The notes under the pieces were generated by a model. That model was not told where the DNA came from and did no database searches. It worked only from the letters and a program-made list of their open reading frames with translations. Source: Weimeria sp002480925 (GTDB lineage Bacteria; Bacillota; Clostridia; Lachnospirales; Lachnospiraceae). From it: a stretch of DNA of 64,000 nt. Both the position numbers and the translations under genes were made by a program. The DNA lies in the NCBI RefSeq assembly GCF_052064335.1, contig NZ_JBQHVU010000001.1, positions 124,001-188,000 on the forward strand. Direction: 5' to 3'. The stretch's first letter is position 1; each line of letters opens with the position of its first letter. Positions 7,094-17,497 of this stretch are shown piece after piece.

Positions 7094-9268
7094 CTATTCA
7101 GTTTCTTCTGGAGGCTTGGCCGGAGTAAAAAGCCTTCCTTCGTAGTTTTCCTTATTTTTTCTGCTTTCGGCCTCCTCGGTTCTCTCTATTGCCTCCTGAC
7201 AGAAGACCATCTGACTTCCGATACTCTTCTGTCCTCTCCTGTCCTTTCTCTCATAACTGCCATCAGGCTTAAGGAAATAAGCCTTCAGATTATCAGCCAT
7301 TTCGACCTTAAGGATATGCCTGGCCTCTTCCCTTATATCAGCATCCTCAACAGGAAAAACGACCTCCACACGACGGTCCAGGTTACGAGGCATCCAGTCA
7401 GCAGAGCCCATATAGACCTCCTCCTCTCCATCATTGTAGAAATAGAAGATCCTGCTGTGCTCGAGGAAGGTGCCTACTATTGATTCGACAGTAATATTTT
7501 CACTGACCTTTGGGATTCCGGTACGCAGGCAGCAGATACCTCTTATTATGAGATGGATCTCTACTCCGGCATTGCTTGCCTCATAGAGCTTTGCGATCAT
7601 TTTTTTATCGCAGAGCGAGTTCATCTTGGCTACTATTTTGGCCTTCTTTCCTGATCTGGCATGGCTTATCTCCCTGTCTATCAGACGGTAGAACCCGTTT
7701 CTAAGCCAGATAGGTGAAACTAATAGCCTGTTCCAGAATGCAGGCTCTGAATAGCCTGAAAGCATGTTGAAAAGAGCCGTAGCGTCCTCTCCGATAAGCT
7801 CTGAGCATGTAAGTATACCGCAGTCGGTATATATCTTTGCGGTCTTGTCGTTGTAGTTTCCTGTACCCAGATGGACATAACGCCTGATTCCGTCCTCCTC
7901 CTGTCTTACAACAAGAGCTATCTTGGAATGAGTCTTTAGGCCTACCAGACCATAAAGGACATGGCAGCCTGCCTTTTCAAGCTTTTTAGCCCAGCCTATG
8001 TTATTTTCCTCATCGAAACGGGCCTTCAGCTCGACAAGGACTGTGACCTGCTTGCCGTTTTCAGCTGCCCTGGCAAGAGCAGCGATGATAGGAGAATTTC
8101 CTGATACCCTGTAGAGGGTCTGCTTTATGGCAAGGACCTGTGGATCCTTAGATGCCTGCTTTATGAAATCTACTATGGTATCAAATGAGTCATAAGGATG
8201 CTGGAAAAAGAGGTCCTTTTTTCTGATCTCGGCAAAGAGATCGTGACAATCAGCTACTCTTGGATTCAGCTGAGGAGTAAAGGGCTCTTCTCTCAGGTCA
8301 TCATAGCCCGGCAGTGAGGCAATCTTCATGCAGATAGTCAGATCGAGAGGTCCGTTTATCATATAGACTGCATCATCGCTTACCTTGAGATTCTTCTTCA
8401 GGATATCAAGCAGCTTCTCATCTATTCCATCCTCGACATCAAGTCGGATAACCTCTCCCCATTCTCTCTTCTTTAGCTGCTTCTCCATCTCCTTCATCAG
8501 GTCTGCTGTCTCCTCCTCGTCAAGCTCGAAGTCAGCATTTCTCATTATCCTGTAAGGATAGGTGCAGATGACCTTATAGTTAAGGAAAAGCTTGTCCATA
8601 TTGCCCGCTATTATCTGTTCGAGCAGGATGAAATCCTGTTCCTTATTCTTCGATGAAGGAAGGGAAACAAGCCTTGGAAGTACCGATGGCACGGCAACAG
8701 TCGCAAACTGGACCTCACCTGGCTTGTCAAAATCCTTAAGAAGTCTTGAGCCCTTTTCTGGTGTAAGAAGAGCTGCCAGATTAAGGGTCTTGTTGGCTAT
8801 ATGAGGGAATGGCCTTGATGAATCGACGGCCATTGGAGTAAGGACAGGGAATACATTATCCTTGAAATAGGCATCTGCATATTCCCTCTGCTCATCTGTC
8901 ATGTCCTTGTAGCTATGAAGAATACAGATGGAATTCTTCTCAAGCTGCGACTTAAGTGACCTGTTCAGACAGCTGTACTGCCTGTCTATAAACTGATGGG
9001 TCTCCTTCCGTAAGGTATCAAGCTGCTCGCTTGCTGTCATACCGCATATATCACGCTTCTTATAGCCTGCATGGACCATGTCTACAAGTGAGGCAAGCCT
9101 TACCATAAAAAACTCGTCCAGATTCGATGCTGTGATCGCTAAGAATTTGAATCTGTCCAGAAGTGGAAGCTTATTATCCTTTGCTTCATTTAATATCCTC
9201 TGGTTGAACTTCATCCAGGACAGTTCCCTGTTTTCATAATATTTCGGATCTGAAAAATCTATATCCAT
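7094..9268 (-). CDS. ppk1: Polyphosphate kinase (PPK1)
   Basis: Reversibly polymerises the gamma-phosphate of ATP into polyphosphate. 724 residues, normal length. The N-terminal domain starts Y-Y-E-N-R-E-L-S-W-M-K-F-N, followed by the PPK1 core and the tandem C-terminal catalytic domains. Both conserved histidines are present: V-G-L-K-T-H-S-K (the autophosphorylated His region) and L-E-H-S-R-I-F. A short, charged C-terminal tail ends the protein. It follows the exopolyphosphatase-like gene by ten bases, so the two are co-transcribed. No terminator is seen after it; the next promoter lies immediately downstream. Confidence 0.97.
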   Translation of the reverse strand: MDIDFSDPKYYENRELSWMKFNQRILNEAKDNKLPLLDRFKFLAITASNLDEFFMVRLASLVDMVHAGYKKRDICGMTASEQLDTLRKETHQFIDRQYSCLNRSLKSQLEKNSICILHSYKDMTDEQREYADAYFKDNVFPVLTPMAVDSSRPFPHIANKTLNLAALLTPEKGSRLLKDFDKPGEVQFATVAVPSVLPRLVSLPSSKNKEQDFILLEQIIAGNMDKLFLNYKVICTYPYRIMRNADFELDEEETADLMKEMEKQLKKREWGEVIRLDVEDGIDEKLLDILKKNLKVSDDAVYMINGPLDLTICMKIASLPGYDDLREEPFTPQLNPRVADCHDLFAEIRKKDLFFQHPYDSFDTIVDFIKQASKDPQVLAIKQTLYRVSGNSPIIAALARAAENGKQVTVLVELKARFDEENNIGWAKKLEKAGCHVLYGLVGLKTHSKIALVVRQEEDGIRRYVHLGTGNYNDKTAKIYTDCGILTCSELIGEDATALFNMLSGYSEPAFWNRLLVSPIWLRNGFYRLIDREISHARSGKKAKIVAKMNSLCDKKMIAKLYEASNAGVEIHLIIRGICCLRTGIPKVSENITVESIVGTFLEHSRIFYFYNDGEEEVYMGSADWMPRNLDRRVEVVFPVEDADIREEARHILKVEMADNLKAYFLKPDGSYERKDRRGQKSIGSQMVFCQEAIERTEEAESRKNKENYEGRLFTPAKPPEETE

Positions 9269-9278
9269 TTTGCCCTCC

Positions 9279-10811
9279 TTAGAATTCCTTTTTGTCCTTT
9301 ATTTCCGGTCTTATTCCAAATATATCAAAGAAGAACTGTCCCTTTTCACTGAAATATTCCTTTTCCAGATTCAGCGGCTGCTGTGAAGATACCGTTATAT
9401 AAAGGGTATCATTTCTGAGCCTTATAGACATATCCTTGAACTTCTGCTTGTGACTTGAATCAAGAGCATTGCAGATACGAAGGATAGCTAAAAGCTTAAG
9501 GAAGATCACATAATCATCCTCAGAAAGGTCATCCTTTAAGTCCTTATAGGTGAAATGGCTCTTGTGGTTGTACTTTATCACAAGTGCTATAAGCTTTCTT
9601 TCAGCGTGTGTTATGCCAAGTATCTCTGATGACATAACTATGGTATATGAGCTTAGTGCTGCCGATGAAAGACTTATATACTTGCCGCAGTCATGCAGTA
9701 TGGCAATGACTCTGGTAAGGATCCGGCATCGTCTTGGAAGCGCCGATCTCTTTGCGACAGCATCATAGATAGCTGTGCTGATCTTATCCATCATCTTTAT
9801 ATGTGGCTGATAGGATCCGAATCGCTCGGCTGTAAAGTATGCCGCACTTATTATATCCTTGTCAAAGTCATGAGAGCTCCTTAGTGTTCCGGTGTTGTAG
9901 AGAGTATGGTAGATAATACCATCATGGATGGATATTCCCGGACTTGAGATCTTCCTGCAGTCAGTCTGCATGATAAGAGCCTTATATACCAGAAGGAATG
10001 GCAGGACCATTCCATCAGGATCCTCTATTCCGAACTTCTCAAAGGTATTACGGAAAAAATTAAGCGATCCTATCCTGTTTAAAAAATTAACTGTATCCTT
10101 TTTTTCTATTGCCTTTTGAAGCTTACTGTTCTCGCTGAAAAGAGAAAGGACATTATTGAAGTTGTCGTTTAAAAGGATAAGATATTCAGGCTTCCTGTCC
10201 TTCAGATACATATTAAAGAATGTATCGGTTTCCTTGAGTATCATCTCATAAACCTGTTCCCTCGCATCTGCCTTCTGGGCAAGGGAGATGAGATTTTCCC
10301 TTACAGAGGCTGCCCCAAAAAGGATATGCTGGGTTGTAAGGAGCTTTCCGTCGCGGAAGAGGGTAAGCTGGATGGATGATCCTCCTATGTCGGCAAGGAG
10401 GGCTGAGCTTTCTGTCATCCTACTGAATTCGGGAAGAGCAGCCAGAGCCTCATAATTATAGAAACGCTGCTGTGAATTGGTAAGCAGCTTGACGAAAAGG
10501 CCGCATTTAAGTCTGATACGGTCTGATAATATCAAGAAATTCGCAGCCTTTCCAACCGCATATCCTACATATACCTGATAGAAATCTATCCTGTATTCCT
10601 CAAGCGCCTGCTTCATGTCTACAAGAGAATCAATGATACTATCCATAGTCTCGTGTGATATATTGCCACTGGTATAGATATCGTGTCCAACTGAAACAGG
10701 TTTCCTCAGATCATCGATTACCCTTAGTCCCTGATCCTTTTTTACCTCATAGATACGAAGCGAGGTCTCATAGGTTCCTATATAAATAGATCCGTATGTT
10801 TTCACCCTCAT
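9279..10811 (-). CDS. Ppx/GppA-family protein with HD-type C-terminal domain; active-site motifs degenerate
   Basis: A 510-residue protein with the actin-like Ppx/GppA fold (about 1-300) and an HD-type helical domain (L-H-D-C-G-K-Y) in the last third. Canonical members degrade polyphosphate or pppGpp. Here the first phosphate loop, usually D-x-G-S-x-S, reads Y-I-G-T-Y-E (10-15). The usual A-T-S-A-x-R segment reads V-G-Y-A-V-G (82-87), and the S-G-x-E-E-A catalytic Glu region reads T-N-S-Q-Q-R (111-116). Only D-I-G-G-S-S (141-146) is kept. Placement before ppk1 links it to polyphosphate; a regulatory or binding role is inferred. Confidence 0.85.
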   Translation of the reverse strand: MRVKTYGSIYIGTYETSLRIYEVKKDQGLRVIDDLRKPVSVGHDIYTSGNISHETMDSIIDSLVDMKQALEEYRIDFYQVYVGYAVGKAANFLILSDRIRLKCGLFVKLLTNSQQRFYNYEALAALPEFSRMTESSALLADIGGSSIQLTLFRDGKLLTTQHILFGAASVRENLISLAQKADAREQVYEMILKETDTFFNMYLKDRKPEYLILLNDNFNNVLSLFSENSKLQKAIEKKDTVNFLNRIGSLNFFRNTFEKFGIEDPDGMVLPFLLVYKALIMQTDCRKISSPGISIHDGIIYHTLYNTGTLRSSHDFDKDIISAAYFTAERFGSYQPHIKMMDKISTAIYDAVAKRSALPRRCRILTRVIAILHDCGKYISLSSAALSSYTIVMSSEILGITHAERKLIALVIKYNHKSHFTYKDLKDDLSEDDYVIFLKLLAILRICNALDSSHKQKFKDMSIRLRNDTLYITVSSQQPLNLEKEYFSEKGQFFFDIFGIRPEIKDKKEF

Positions 10812-10840
10812 AATTTATAACCTCTTTCAAATACTATTGT

Positions 10841-11974
10841 TTAATAATTTCCCAGAATCTTCAGATCATCTGTCTCACAGGAAAGACCGACAAGGGCGTT
10901 TATGACTCCCTCGTCCAGGAGATTTCCCTCGAAATCAACAAAGAAACGGTATTCCCATGGGCGTCCCTTCAGAGGTCTTGATTCTATCCGGCTCATATTG
11001 ATGCCGTTAAAGGCAAAATGAGTCAGAATCCCGTAAAGGCTTCCCTCCTGATTCGGCAGAGTAAAGCAGATCGAGATATTGCAGGCATCGCGTCTGAATA
11101 TCTTCTTTGCTGAAACGATTATAAATCTAGTCTCGTTATCCTTCTCATCCTGAATGGAGCTTTTTATGACCTGAAGGTCATAAAGGCTCGCATTGATGCT
11201 TCCTGCTATCGCTGCTTCTGTAGGATCATTATCCTCCTTTACCTTCTGTGCAGCGAGGGCCGTGTTCTCGACCTGGGTCGTAACCACTCCGTCCATATCG
11301 CATCGAAGGAAGGAGGCGCACTGCATAAGGGCCTGGGGATGGGAATATACATGCTTTATCGACTCAAATGTAGCATCCTTTGTCCCTAAAAGAGCATGAT
11401 CTATTTTAAGGATCTCTTCTCCAATTATAGCACAATCATATTCACTTAGAAGATCAAGATTCTGACTTACCGTACCGGCTGTAGAATTCTCTATAGGAAG
11501 GACTGCGTAATCAGCCTTTTTTTCACGAAGAGCATCCATTGCATCTCTCCAGGTAGCCACATGAAATGAGTCCACGTCCTTGCCGAAAAAATCATTGGTT
11601 GCAGCCTGACTGTATGCACCCTCTACGCCCTGATATACGACCCTTACTCCTGTCAGATTGAAGGATCCGACACAGGTGAAGCCTGTATCAGTCCGTATTC
11701 CTCTTTCAGCCAGCATCTGGTACTGCTTCTTGCGGCTTATAGACATGATCAGAGAAAAGAATTCACGGATACCTATCTCCATGAATGAATCCTTTACTCC
11801 CTCAGTCAGATGGGCGATCTTGGCCTCTTCCCTGGCCTTGTCCATAACAGGCCGGTTATGGGCTATCTTATATTCTGCCACATCGCATGAGTAAGCAAGC
11901 CTCTTCTTGAAAAGCGACAGCAGCTCGTTGTCAACATCGTCAATATTTTGCCTTATTTGTGTTAAATCTTCCAT
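10841..11974 (-). CDS. pheA: Bifunctional chorismate mutase / prephenate dehydratase
   Basis: Converts chorismate to prephenate and then to phenylpyruvate for phenylalanine synthesis. 377 residues in three domains: chorismate mutase at about 1-90 (I-R-Q-N-I-D-D-V-D-N-E-L-L), prephenate dehydratase from about 110 (Y-Q-G-V-E-G-A-Y-S-Q-A-A, with N-E-T-R-F-I near its end), and a C-terminal ACT domain with E-S-R-P, the usual phenylalanine feedback site. It lies 27 bases downstream of polC and upstream of the ppx-like gene, an uncommon neighbour for polC. Confidence 0.96.
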   Translation of the reverse strand: MEDLTQIRQNIDDVDNELLSLFKKRLAYSCDVAEYKIAHNRPVMDKAREEAKIAHLTEGVKDSFMEIGIREFFSLIMSISRKKQYQMLAERGIRTDTGFTCVGSFNLTGVRVVYQGVEGAYSQAATNDFFGKDVDSFHVATWRDAMDALREKKADYAVLPIENSTAGTVSQNLDLLSEYDCAIIGEEILKIDHALLGTKDATFESIKHVYSHPQALMQCASFLRCDMDGVVTTQVENTALAAQKVKEDNDPTEAAIAGSINASLYDLQVIKSSIQDEKDNETRFIIVSAKKIFRRDACNISICFTLPNQEGSLYGILTHFAFNGINMSRIESRPLKGRPWEYRFFVDFEGNLLDEGVINALVGLSCETDDLKILGNY

Positions 11975-12001
11975 CCTGTTTCCTTTAAATCCATGTAAAA
12001 T

Positions 12002-15000
12002 TTATAGCATATCGAAAAACGACAGCTGGTTGCTCTCAGGCAGTCCCTTAAGAAGTCCAAGATTTTTCATAGTATCACAGACAGTCTGCGACACATGACC
12101 TCTCTCCTTTATATCATCGATAGAAAGAAACGGCTTCTGGGCTGCTGCTATTGCTAAGGATTCTGCTGCTGCCTCTCCCATTCCATCGATCGATGAGAAA
12201 GGAGGAAGAAGCTTTCCGTCAACTATCTTGAAGTATCTGGCATCAGATCTGTAAAGATCCAGAGGAAGGAAATCGAAGCCTCTGGCATACATTTCCTGTA
12301 CTATTCTCATATCTCTTTCGCTTCCCTTGTCCTTTGCAGTAAGCTTTTCATTGCTCTTTCCCTTATCGTCAAGTTCCTTAAGGTAGTGCTTTAATACCTC
12401 CTCTCCCCGGCACATTTTCTCATAGGAAAAATCTGTCGCCCTTATAGAAAAGAAGGCTGCATAATAGGCCAGAGGGTAATATACTTTAAAGTATGCCACC
12501 CTCCAGGCCATCATCACATAGGCCGCAGCATGAGCCTTAGGGAACATATATTTGATCTTCTCGCAGGATCCCTTGTACCAGTCCGGCACTCCATGTGCTT
12601 TCATATCTGCTACCCAGTCATCCCATTCTGCAACCTGATGCTTTGCGACCTTTCCCTTTCTTACCCGCTCCATTATCGTGAAGCTTTCCTCAGGATCAAG
12701 TCCCTTGTTTATCAGGTAGATCATTATATCATCACGGCAGCAGATACAGGTGGAAAGATCGGCTGTCCCGCTTTTTATCAGGTCCTGTGCGTTTCCAAGC
12801 CATACATCGGTACCATGGGAAAGACCTGAGATCCTTATCAGATCCGAAAACATCTTTGGCTTTGCTTCCTTAAGCATCCCCATTGCGAAATCAGTTCCGA
12901 ACTCAGGTATACCAAGGGTTCCCATTTCAGTATGCTTCCACAGGTCATCGGGGCTTACTCCAAGTGCTGATGTGTCCTTGAAAAGGCTCATCACCATCTT
13001 GTCATCGAGAGGAATCCTTGTCGCATCAAGCCCCGTTATGTCCTCTAGCCTCCTTATCATTGTAGGATCATCGTGACCTAGTATATCAAGCTTTAAGAGG
13101 TTGCCGTCTATCTTGTGGTAATCGAAATGGGTCGTTATTATATCGCTTGACATATCGTTGGCAGGATGCTGGACCGGGGTAAATGTGTCTATTTCCTCAC
13201 CTACAGGAAGGACCACTATTCCGCCGGGATGCTGTCCGGTAGTCCGTCTCACACCTACACAGCCCTGAACCAGCCGATCCATCTCACAGCGTCTTTTGCT
13301 TATATTATGGGTCTCACAGTAATGCATCAGATATCCATAGGCTGTCTTGTCTGCAAGAGTACCTATAGTACCGGCCTTGAAGGTCTGACCATCTCCGAAT
13401 ATGACCGCTGTATAGGCATGGGCCTTGGACTGATAATCTCCTGAGAAATTCAGATCTATATCAGGCTCCTTGTTGCCCTTGAAGCCAAGGAAGGTCTCGA
13501 ATGGTATATCAAAGCCCTGCTTGCTTAATTCATGACCGCATACCGGACAGATCTTATCCGGCATATCGCAGCCTGCATTTCCGGCATAGGCCTTTACCTC
13601 CGGCGAATCGAAGTCCACATAATGACACTTTGGACACAGATAGTGGGCAGGCAGGGGATTTACCTCTGTGATCCCGGCCATGGTGGCGACAAACGATGAG
13701 CCGACCGAGCCACGGCTTCCGACAAGATATCCGTCCTCATTTGACTTCCATACCAGCTTCTGGGCTATTATATACATAACCGCATATCCATTTGAAATGA
13801 TCGAGTTAAGCTCCCTTTCAAGTCTTGCAGAAACCTGTTCAGGAAGGGTCGGACCGTACATCTCATGCGCTTTTGTATAGCAGATGGCCCTTAAGGTCTC
13901 ATCTGAGTCCTCGATTACCGGCGGACATTTATCAGGCCTTGTAGGCGCTATCACATCGACCATATCGGCTATCCTGCCCGGATTTTCTATTACCACCTCC
14001 CGGGCTTTCTTTTCTCCGAGATATGAGAACTCTTTTAGCATCTCATCTGTAGTATGGAGATAGAGAGGCGGCTGATGGTCATAGCCCTTCATCTCCTTTT
14101 CAGACTGGATTATCCTTCTGTATACCTCATCACAAGGATTTAAAAAATGCACATCACAGGTAGCACATACCGGCTTGTCAAACTCCTCTCCTAAGGCTAC
14201 TATCCTCCTGTTTATCTGGCAAAGCCCCTCCTCGGAATCCACAGGGCTCTTATCATCCTCTATAAGGAAGTGGTTATTTCCATTAGGCTGTATCTCAAGA
14301 TAATCATAGAACTGGACTATACGCTGTATGATCTCCTTTTCCTTTCCCAGCATAACGGCCTGATAGAGCTCGCCCGCCTCGCAGGCAGATCCTATTATAA
14401 GTCCTTCTCTGTGCTTTTCTATCTCGCTTTTGGGAATCCGGGGAGTCCTTCTGAAATACTTAAGATGTGATAAGGAGACAAGCCTGTACAGATTTATCCT
14501 TCCTATATCATTCTTTGCAAGGAGTATACAGTGATAGGGCTTTGCCTTCATAATGGCCTCTGCGTCCATATGTCCGCAGTCATTTAACTCCTTAAGTGTA
14601 TGTATATCCCTCATATATAGCTTTTTTACAAGCTCAAGAAAGATAAGAGCCGTGCATTCCGCATCATCTACTGCCCTGTGATGATGTCCGAGAGGGACAT
14701 CAAGGTTTTTGGCTACATTATCAAGAGTAAGCTTTCCTATACCAGGTATCAGAAAGCGTGACATGGGCATGGTATCTGCAAATGTAAAATCCCAGTCTAT
14801 ACCAAGGTCTCTTGCTTTATTATGGATGAAGCTGCAGTCGAAATCAGCATTATGGGCGACTAGAACAGAGTTACCGCAGAATTCCCTGAACTTTGGCAGG
14901 ATCACATCTATACCGGGAGCGGAGCTTACCTGGGCATCGGTTATGCTTGTAAGCTCTGTTATCCTGAAAGGAATAGGTTTTTTGGGGTTTACAAATTCAC

Positions 15001-16447
15001 TGAAGCGGTCAGTGATCTTTCCGTCCTCTATCTTTACAGCACCGATTTCTATAATATCGCATTTTTCGGCAGAAAGTCCTGTCGTCTCTATATCAAAGAC
15101 GACAAAGGTATCTGAAAGGGTCTGGTCCTTTGGGTTTGTGACTATTGTCTTTGTATCATCAACCAGATAGACCTCGCAGCCATATATGATCTTGAAATCA
15201 TCATGTCCCTTTGCAGCTGCTGCTGCATCAGGGAAGGACTGGACTACTCCATGATCTGTTATGGCAATGGCCTTATGGCCCCAGCTGATTGCCTGCTTTA
15301 TGATATCGGAGACATCGCTTACACCGTCCATATCGCTCATCTTTGTATGGCAGTGAAGCTCTACTCTCTTTTCGGCGGCATTATCCATCCTTCTGACACG
15401 GAAGTCACTGATCTCACGGATCCCCTTTACCATACTTATAGATACCTCATGATCAAAGGCATCCATTGATGCAAGACCCTTAAGCTGTATGAAGGATCCG
15501 TTCTTTACTCTTGCCTTAAGGAGATCGAACTGGTCCTTTCCGAGGAACATCTTTACCTTTATGGAATCTGAGAAATCTGTAAGAGCAAACATATAGAGGA
15601 TCTTGCCGTTTCTAAGCTCACGATCCTCAGCCATGAAGACCTGGCCGTGGACTGTTACCTGGCCCATGTCTCCGGAAATTTCCTTTATGGCGGTAAGCGG
15701 ATCATCAAAATCCCTTCCGTATATCATCATAGGATCCTTGGAGCGGGTGAGATAAACCTTCCTGGTAAACGGCTGCTCCTTATTTTCCTTATCAAAGCCG
15801 GCTGCATCAGGATGCTTTTCGAGCGGGGCATCCGCTTTCTTTATAGCTTCCTTTTCCTGTCTTTTTTCTGCATCCTTCTCTATCTGCTCTATCTCAAGAC
15901 GAAGTCTGGCCTCATTTTCCTTCCTTCTCTTATCATGTGAACTGGCCTTTGTATATCTGGTATCGATGATAAGATCAAGGCCCAATCTCTCACAGAGGAT
16001 ACGGCTCAAAAGGCGGACAAGCTCATTGTCCACCTCATGACATAGAAGCTCATCCTCTATGACTATAGTCATATGGTTGCCGTCAAACTCCGCCCGGCTC
16101 CTGTCAAGGACCTGAAAAAGTACAGGTGAATATCTGTGGATCTCCTCAAGTATACTGTCCTTGTATGCCTCGTAAAGCTCCTTTGGGGAATAGCTGCTTG
16201 CAGCAAGATTAAACGACTCTATTATGGTGATGTTTACCGGCTTTTCACGGAAATAGACATCCTTTATCTTTTTTTCAAGATTCCAGATGGCTCTTTTAGG
16301 AATAAGAGCATCCGAACGGAGATATACCTTAAGCACAGAATGATCCTTTGTAGTGGAGAGCCTTTCTATATCACAGTTCTCCAGAACATATCCGCCTCTG
16401 TCCTCGCTTTTTAGTTTTCCAAAGACATCAAAGAATTTCCTTTTCAT
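12002..16447 (-). CDS. polC: DNA polymerase III alpha subunit, Gram-positive PolC type
   Basis: Main leading-strand replicative polymerase of low-GC Gram-positives, with built-in 3'-5' proofreading. 1481 residues. Order: N-terminal domain; OB fold (about 260-360); PHP start (E-L-H-C-H-T-K-M-S-D-M-D-G); inserted DnaQ-like exonuclease with V-F-D-I-E-T-T-G-L and H-H-R-A-V-D-D-A; rest of PHP; palm with G-S-R-G-S-V-G-S-S and P-D-I-D-L-N-F-S; C4-type Cys clusters (C-P-K-C-H, C-P-V-C-G); helix-hairpin-helix. The ATG at 16445-16447 is chosen because AAAGG precedes it; an upstream TTG/ATG set lies inside ispG. It overlaps ispG by 20 bases. Confidence 0.97.
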   Translation of the reverse strand: MKRKFFDVFGKLKSEDRGGYVLENCDIERLSTTKDHSVLKVYLRSDALIPKRAIWNLEKKIKDVYFREKPVNITIIESFNLAASSYSPKELYEAYKDSILEEIHRYSPVLFQVLDRSRAEFDGNHMTIVIEDELLCHEVDNELVRLLSRILCERLGLDLIIDTRYTKASSHDKRRKENEARLRLEIEQIEKDAEKRQEKEAIKKADAPLEKHPDAAGFDKENKEQPFTRKVYLTRSKDPMMIYGRDFDDPLTAIKEISGDMGQVTVHGQVFMAEDRELRNGKILYMFALTDFSDSIKVKMFLGKDQFDLLKARVKNGSFIQLKGLASMDAFDHEVSISMVKGIREISDFRVRRMDNAAEKRVELHCHTKMSDMDGVSDVSDIIKQAISWGHKAIAITDHGVVQSFPDAAAAAKGHDDFKIIYGCEVYLVDDTKTIVTNPKDQTLSDTFVVFDIETTGLSAEKCDIIEIGAVKIEDGKITDRFSEFVNPKKPIPFRITELTSITDAQVSSAPGIDVILPKFREFCGNSVLVAHNADFDCSFIHNKARDLGIDWDFTFADTMPMSRFLIPGIGKLTLDNVAKNLDVPLGHHHRAVDDAECTALIFLELVKKLYMRDIHTLKELNDCGHMDAEAIMKAKPYHCILLAKNDIGRINLYRLVSLSHLKYFRRTPRIPKSEIEKHREGLIIGSACEAGELYQAVMLGKEKEIIQRIVQFYDYLEIQPNGNNHFLIEDDKSPVDSEEGLCQINRRIVALGEEFDKPVCATCDVHFLNPCDEVYRRIIQSEKEMKGYDHQPPLYLHTTDEMLKEFSYLGEKKAREVVIENPGRIADMVDVIAPTRPDKCPPVIEDSDETLRAICYTKAHEMYGPTLPEQVSARLERELNSIISNGYAVMYIIAQKLVWKSNEDGYLVGSRGSVGSSFVATMAGITEVNPLPAHYLCPKCHYVDFDSPEVKAYAGNAGCDMPDKICPVCGHELSKQGFDIPFETFLGFKGNKEPDIDLNFSGDYQSKAHAYTAVIFGDGQTFKAGTIGTLADKTAYGYLMHYCETHNISKRRCEMDRLVQGCVGVRRTTGQHPGGIVVLPVGEEIDTFTPVQHPANDMSSDIITTHFDYHKIDGNLLKLDILGHDDPTMIRRLEDITGLDATRIPLDDKMVMSLFKDTSALGVSPDDLWKHTEMGTLGIPEFGTDFAMGMLKEAKPKMFSDLIRISGLSHGTDVWLGNAQDLIKSGTADLSTCICCRDDIMIYLINKGLDPEESFTIMERVRKGKVAKHQVAEWDDWVADMKAHGVPDWYKGSCEKIKYMFPKAHAAAYVMMAWRVAYFKVYYPLAYYAAFFSIRATDFSYEKMCRGEEVLKHYLKELDDKGKSNEKLTAKDKGSERDMRIVQEMYARGFDFLPLDLYRSDARYFKIVDGKLLPPFSSIDGMGEAAAESLAIAAAQKPFLSIDDIKERGHVSQTVCDTMKNLGLLKGLPESNQLSFFDML

Positions 16448-17489
16448 TTCTGATCCTTTTAAGCTCATCCTTAAGAGCATCAAGAAGCTCATCCTCCGGG
16501 AATTTCTTCACATGATCCCCTCTGATCAGGAGTCCGACTCCGTCTCCTCCGGCTATCCCGATATCAGCCTCTCTCGCTTCTCCAGGACCATTTACAACAC
16601 AGCCCATAACAGCGATCTTTATGTTCAGATCATCGAATTCAGATGCTATCCTTTCAACCCTTTCAGCCAGTCCTATAAGATCTATCTGGGTCCGTCCACA
16701 GGTAGGACAGGAAACTATCTCTATTCCGCCCTTACGCAGCCCAAGAGTCTTTAATATCTCCTTTGCTGCTGTGACCTCCTCTATTGGATCAGCTGTAAGA
16801 GAAACTCTTATGGTATCTCCTATACCCTCTGAGAGGATAAGAGCCAGGCCTGTCGCAGACTTTATCAGACCTCTTCTAAGGGTTCCGGCCTCAGTGATAC
16901 CGACATGAAGAGGATGGTCTGTCCTTGTAGAGATCAGCTTATGGGCTGCTACGGCTGTCAGAACATCAGATGATTTGATAGAGATGACAAGGTTGTCATA
17001 GCCCATATCCTCTATTACAGCTGCCTCTCTTAAAGCGCTTTCGACAAGAGCCTTGGGAGTTACTCCTCCATATTTCTCCAGAAGATCCTTTTCAAGTGAA
17101 CCGGAATTGACACCTACTCTGATCGGTATATTCCTTTCACTTGCGCATTTTACTACCTCCCTGACTCTTTCCCTGCTTCCTATATTTCCGGGATTTATAC
17201 GGATCTTGTCTGCCCCGTTCTCTATAGAGGCAATGGCAAGGCGGTAATCGAAATGTATATCTGCCACAAGAGGTATATGGATCCTTTTCTTTATTTCTGA
17301 TATGGCCTTAGCTGCCTCCATTGTAGGAGCTGTGCAGCGGATAATATCACAGCCAGCCCTTTCAAGGTCAAGGATCTGTCTTACCGTAGCATCCACATCC
17401 TCCGTTCTGGTGTTGGTCATTGATTGTATCAGAACAGGGTTACCTCCTCCGATAACCCTGTCTCCTATATGTACCTCTTTTGTATCCAT
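16428..17489 (-). CDS. ispG: 4-hydroxy-3-methylbut-2-en-1-yl diphosphate synthase
   Basis: Iron-sulfur enzyme of the MEP isoprenoid pathway, converting MEcPP to HMBPP. 353 residues with a TIM-barrel N-terminal domain. The cluster ligands lie in S-C-P-T-C-G-R and in G-C-V-V-N-G-P-G-E-A, the family signature. It sits with dxr, uppS and cdsA in the conserved isoprenoid/lipid block. The start ATG lies eight bases after rseP. Confidence 0.97.
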   Translation of the reverse strand: MDTKEVHIGDRVIGGGNPVLIQSMTNTRTEDVDATVRQILDLERAGCDIIRCTAPTMEAAKAISEIKKRIHIPLVADIHFDYRLAIASIENGADKIRINPGNIGSRERVREVVKCASERNIPIRVGVNSGSLEKDLLEKYGGVTPKALVESALREAAVIEDMGYDNLVISIKSSDVLTAVAAHKLISTRTDHPLHVGITEAGTLRRGLIKSATGLALILSEGIGDTIRVSLTADPIEEVTAAKEILKTLGLRKGGIEIVSCPTCGRTQIDLIGLAERVERIASEFDDLNIKIAVMGCVVNGPGEAREADIGIAGGDGVGLLIRGDHVKKFPEDELLDALKDELKRIRNEKEIL

Positions 17490-17497
17490 TTATGCTT

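Noticed and set aside
7079..7483. Plus-strand ORF of 134 residues opposite the ppk 3' end
   Set aside because: Antisense to a conserved coding region with no promoter, Shine-Dalgarno or known domain.
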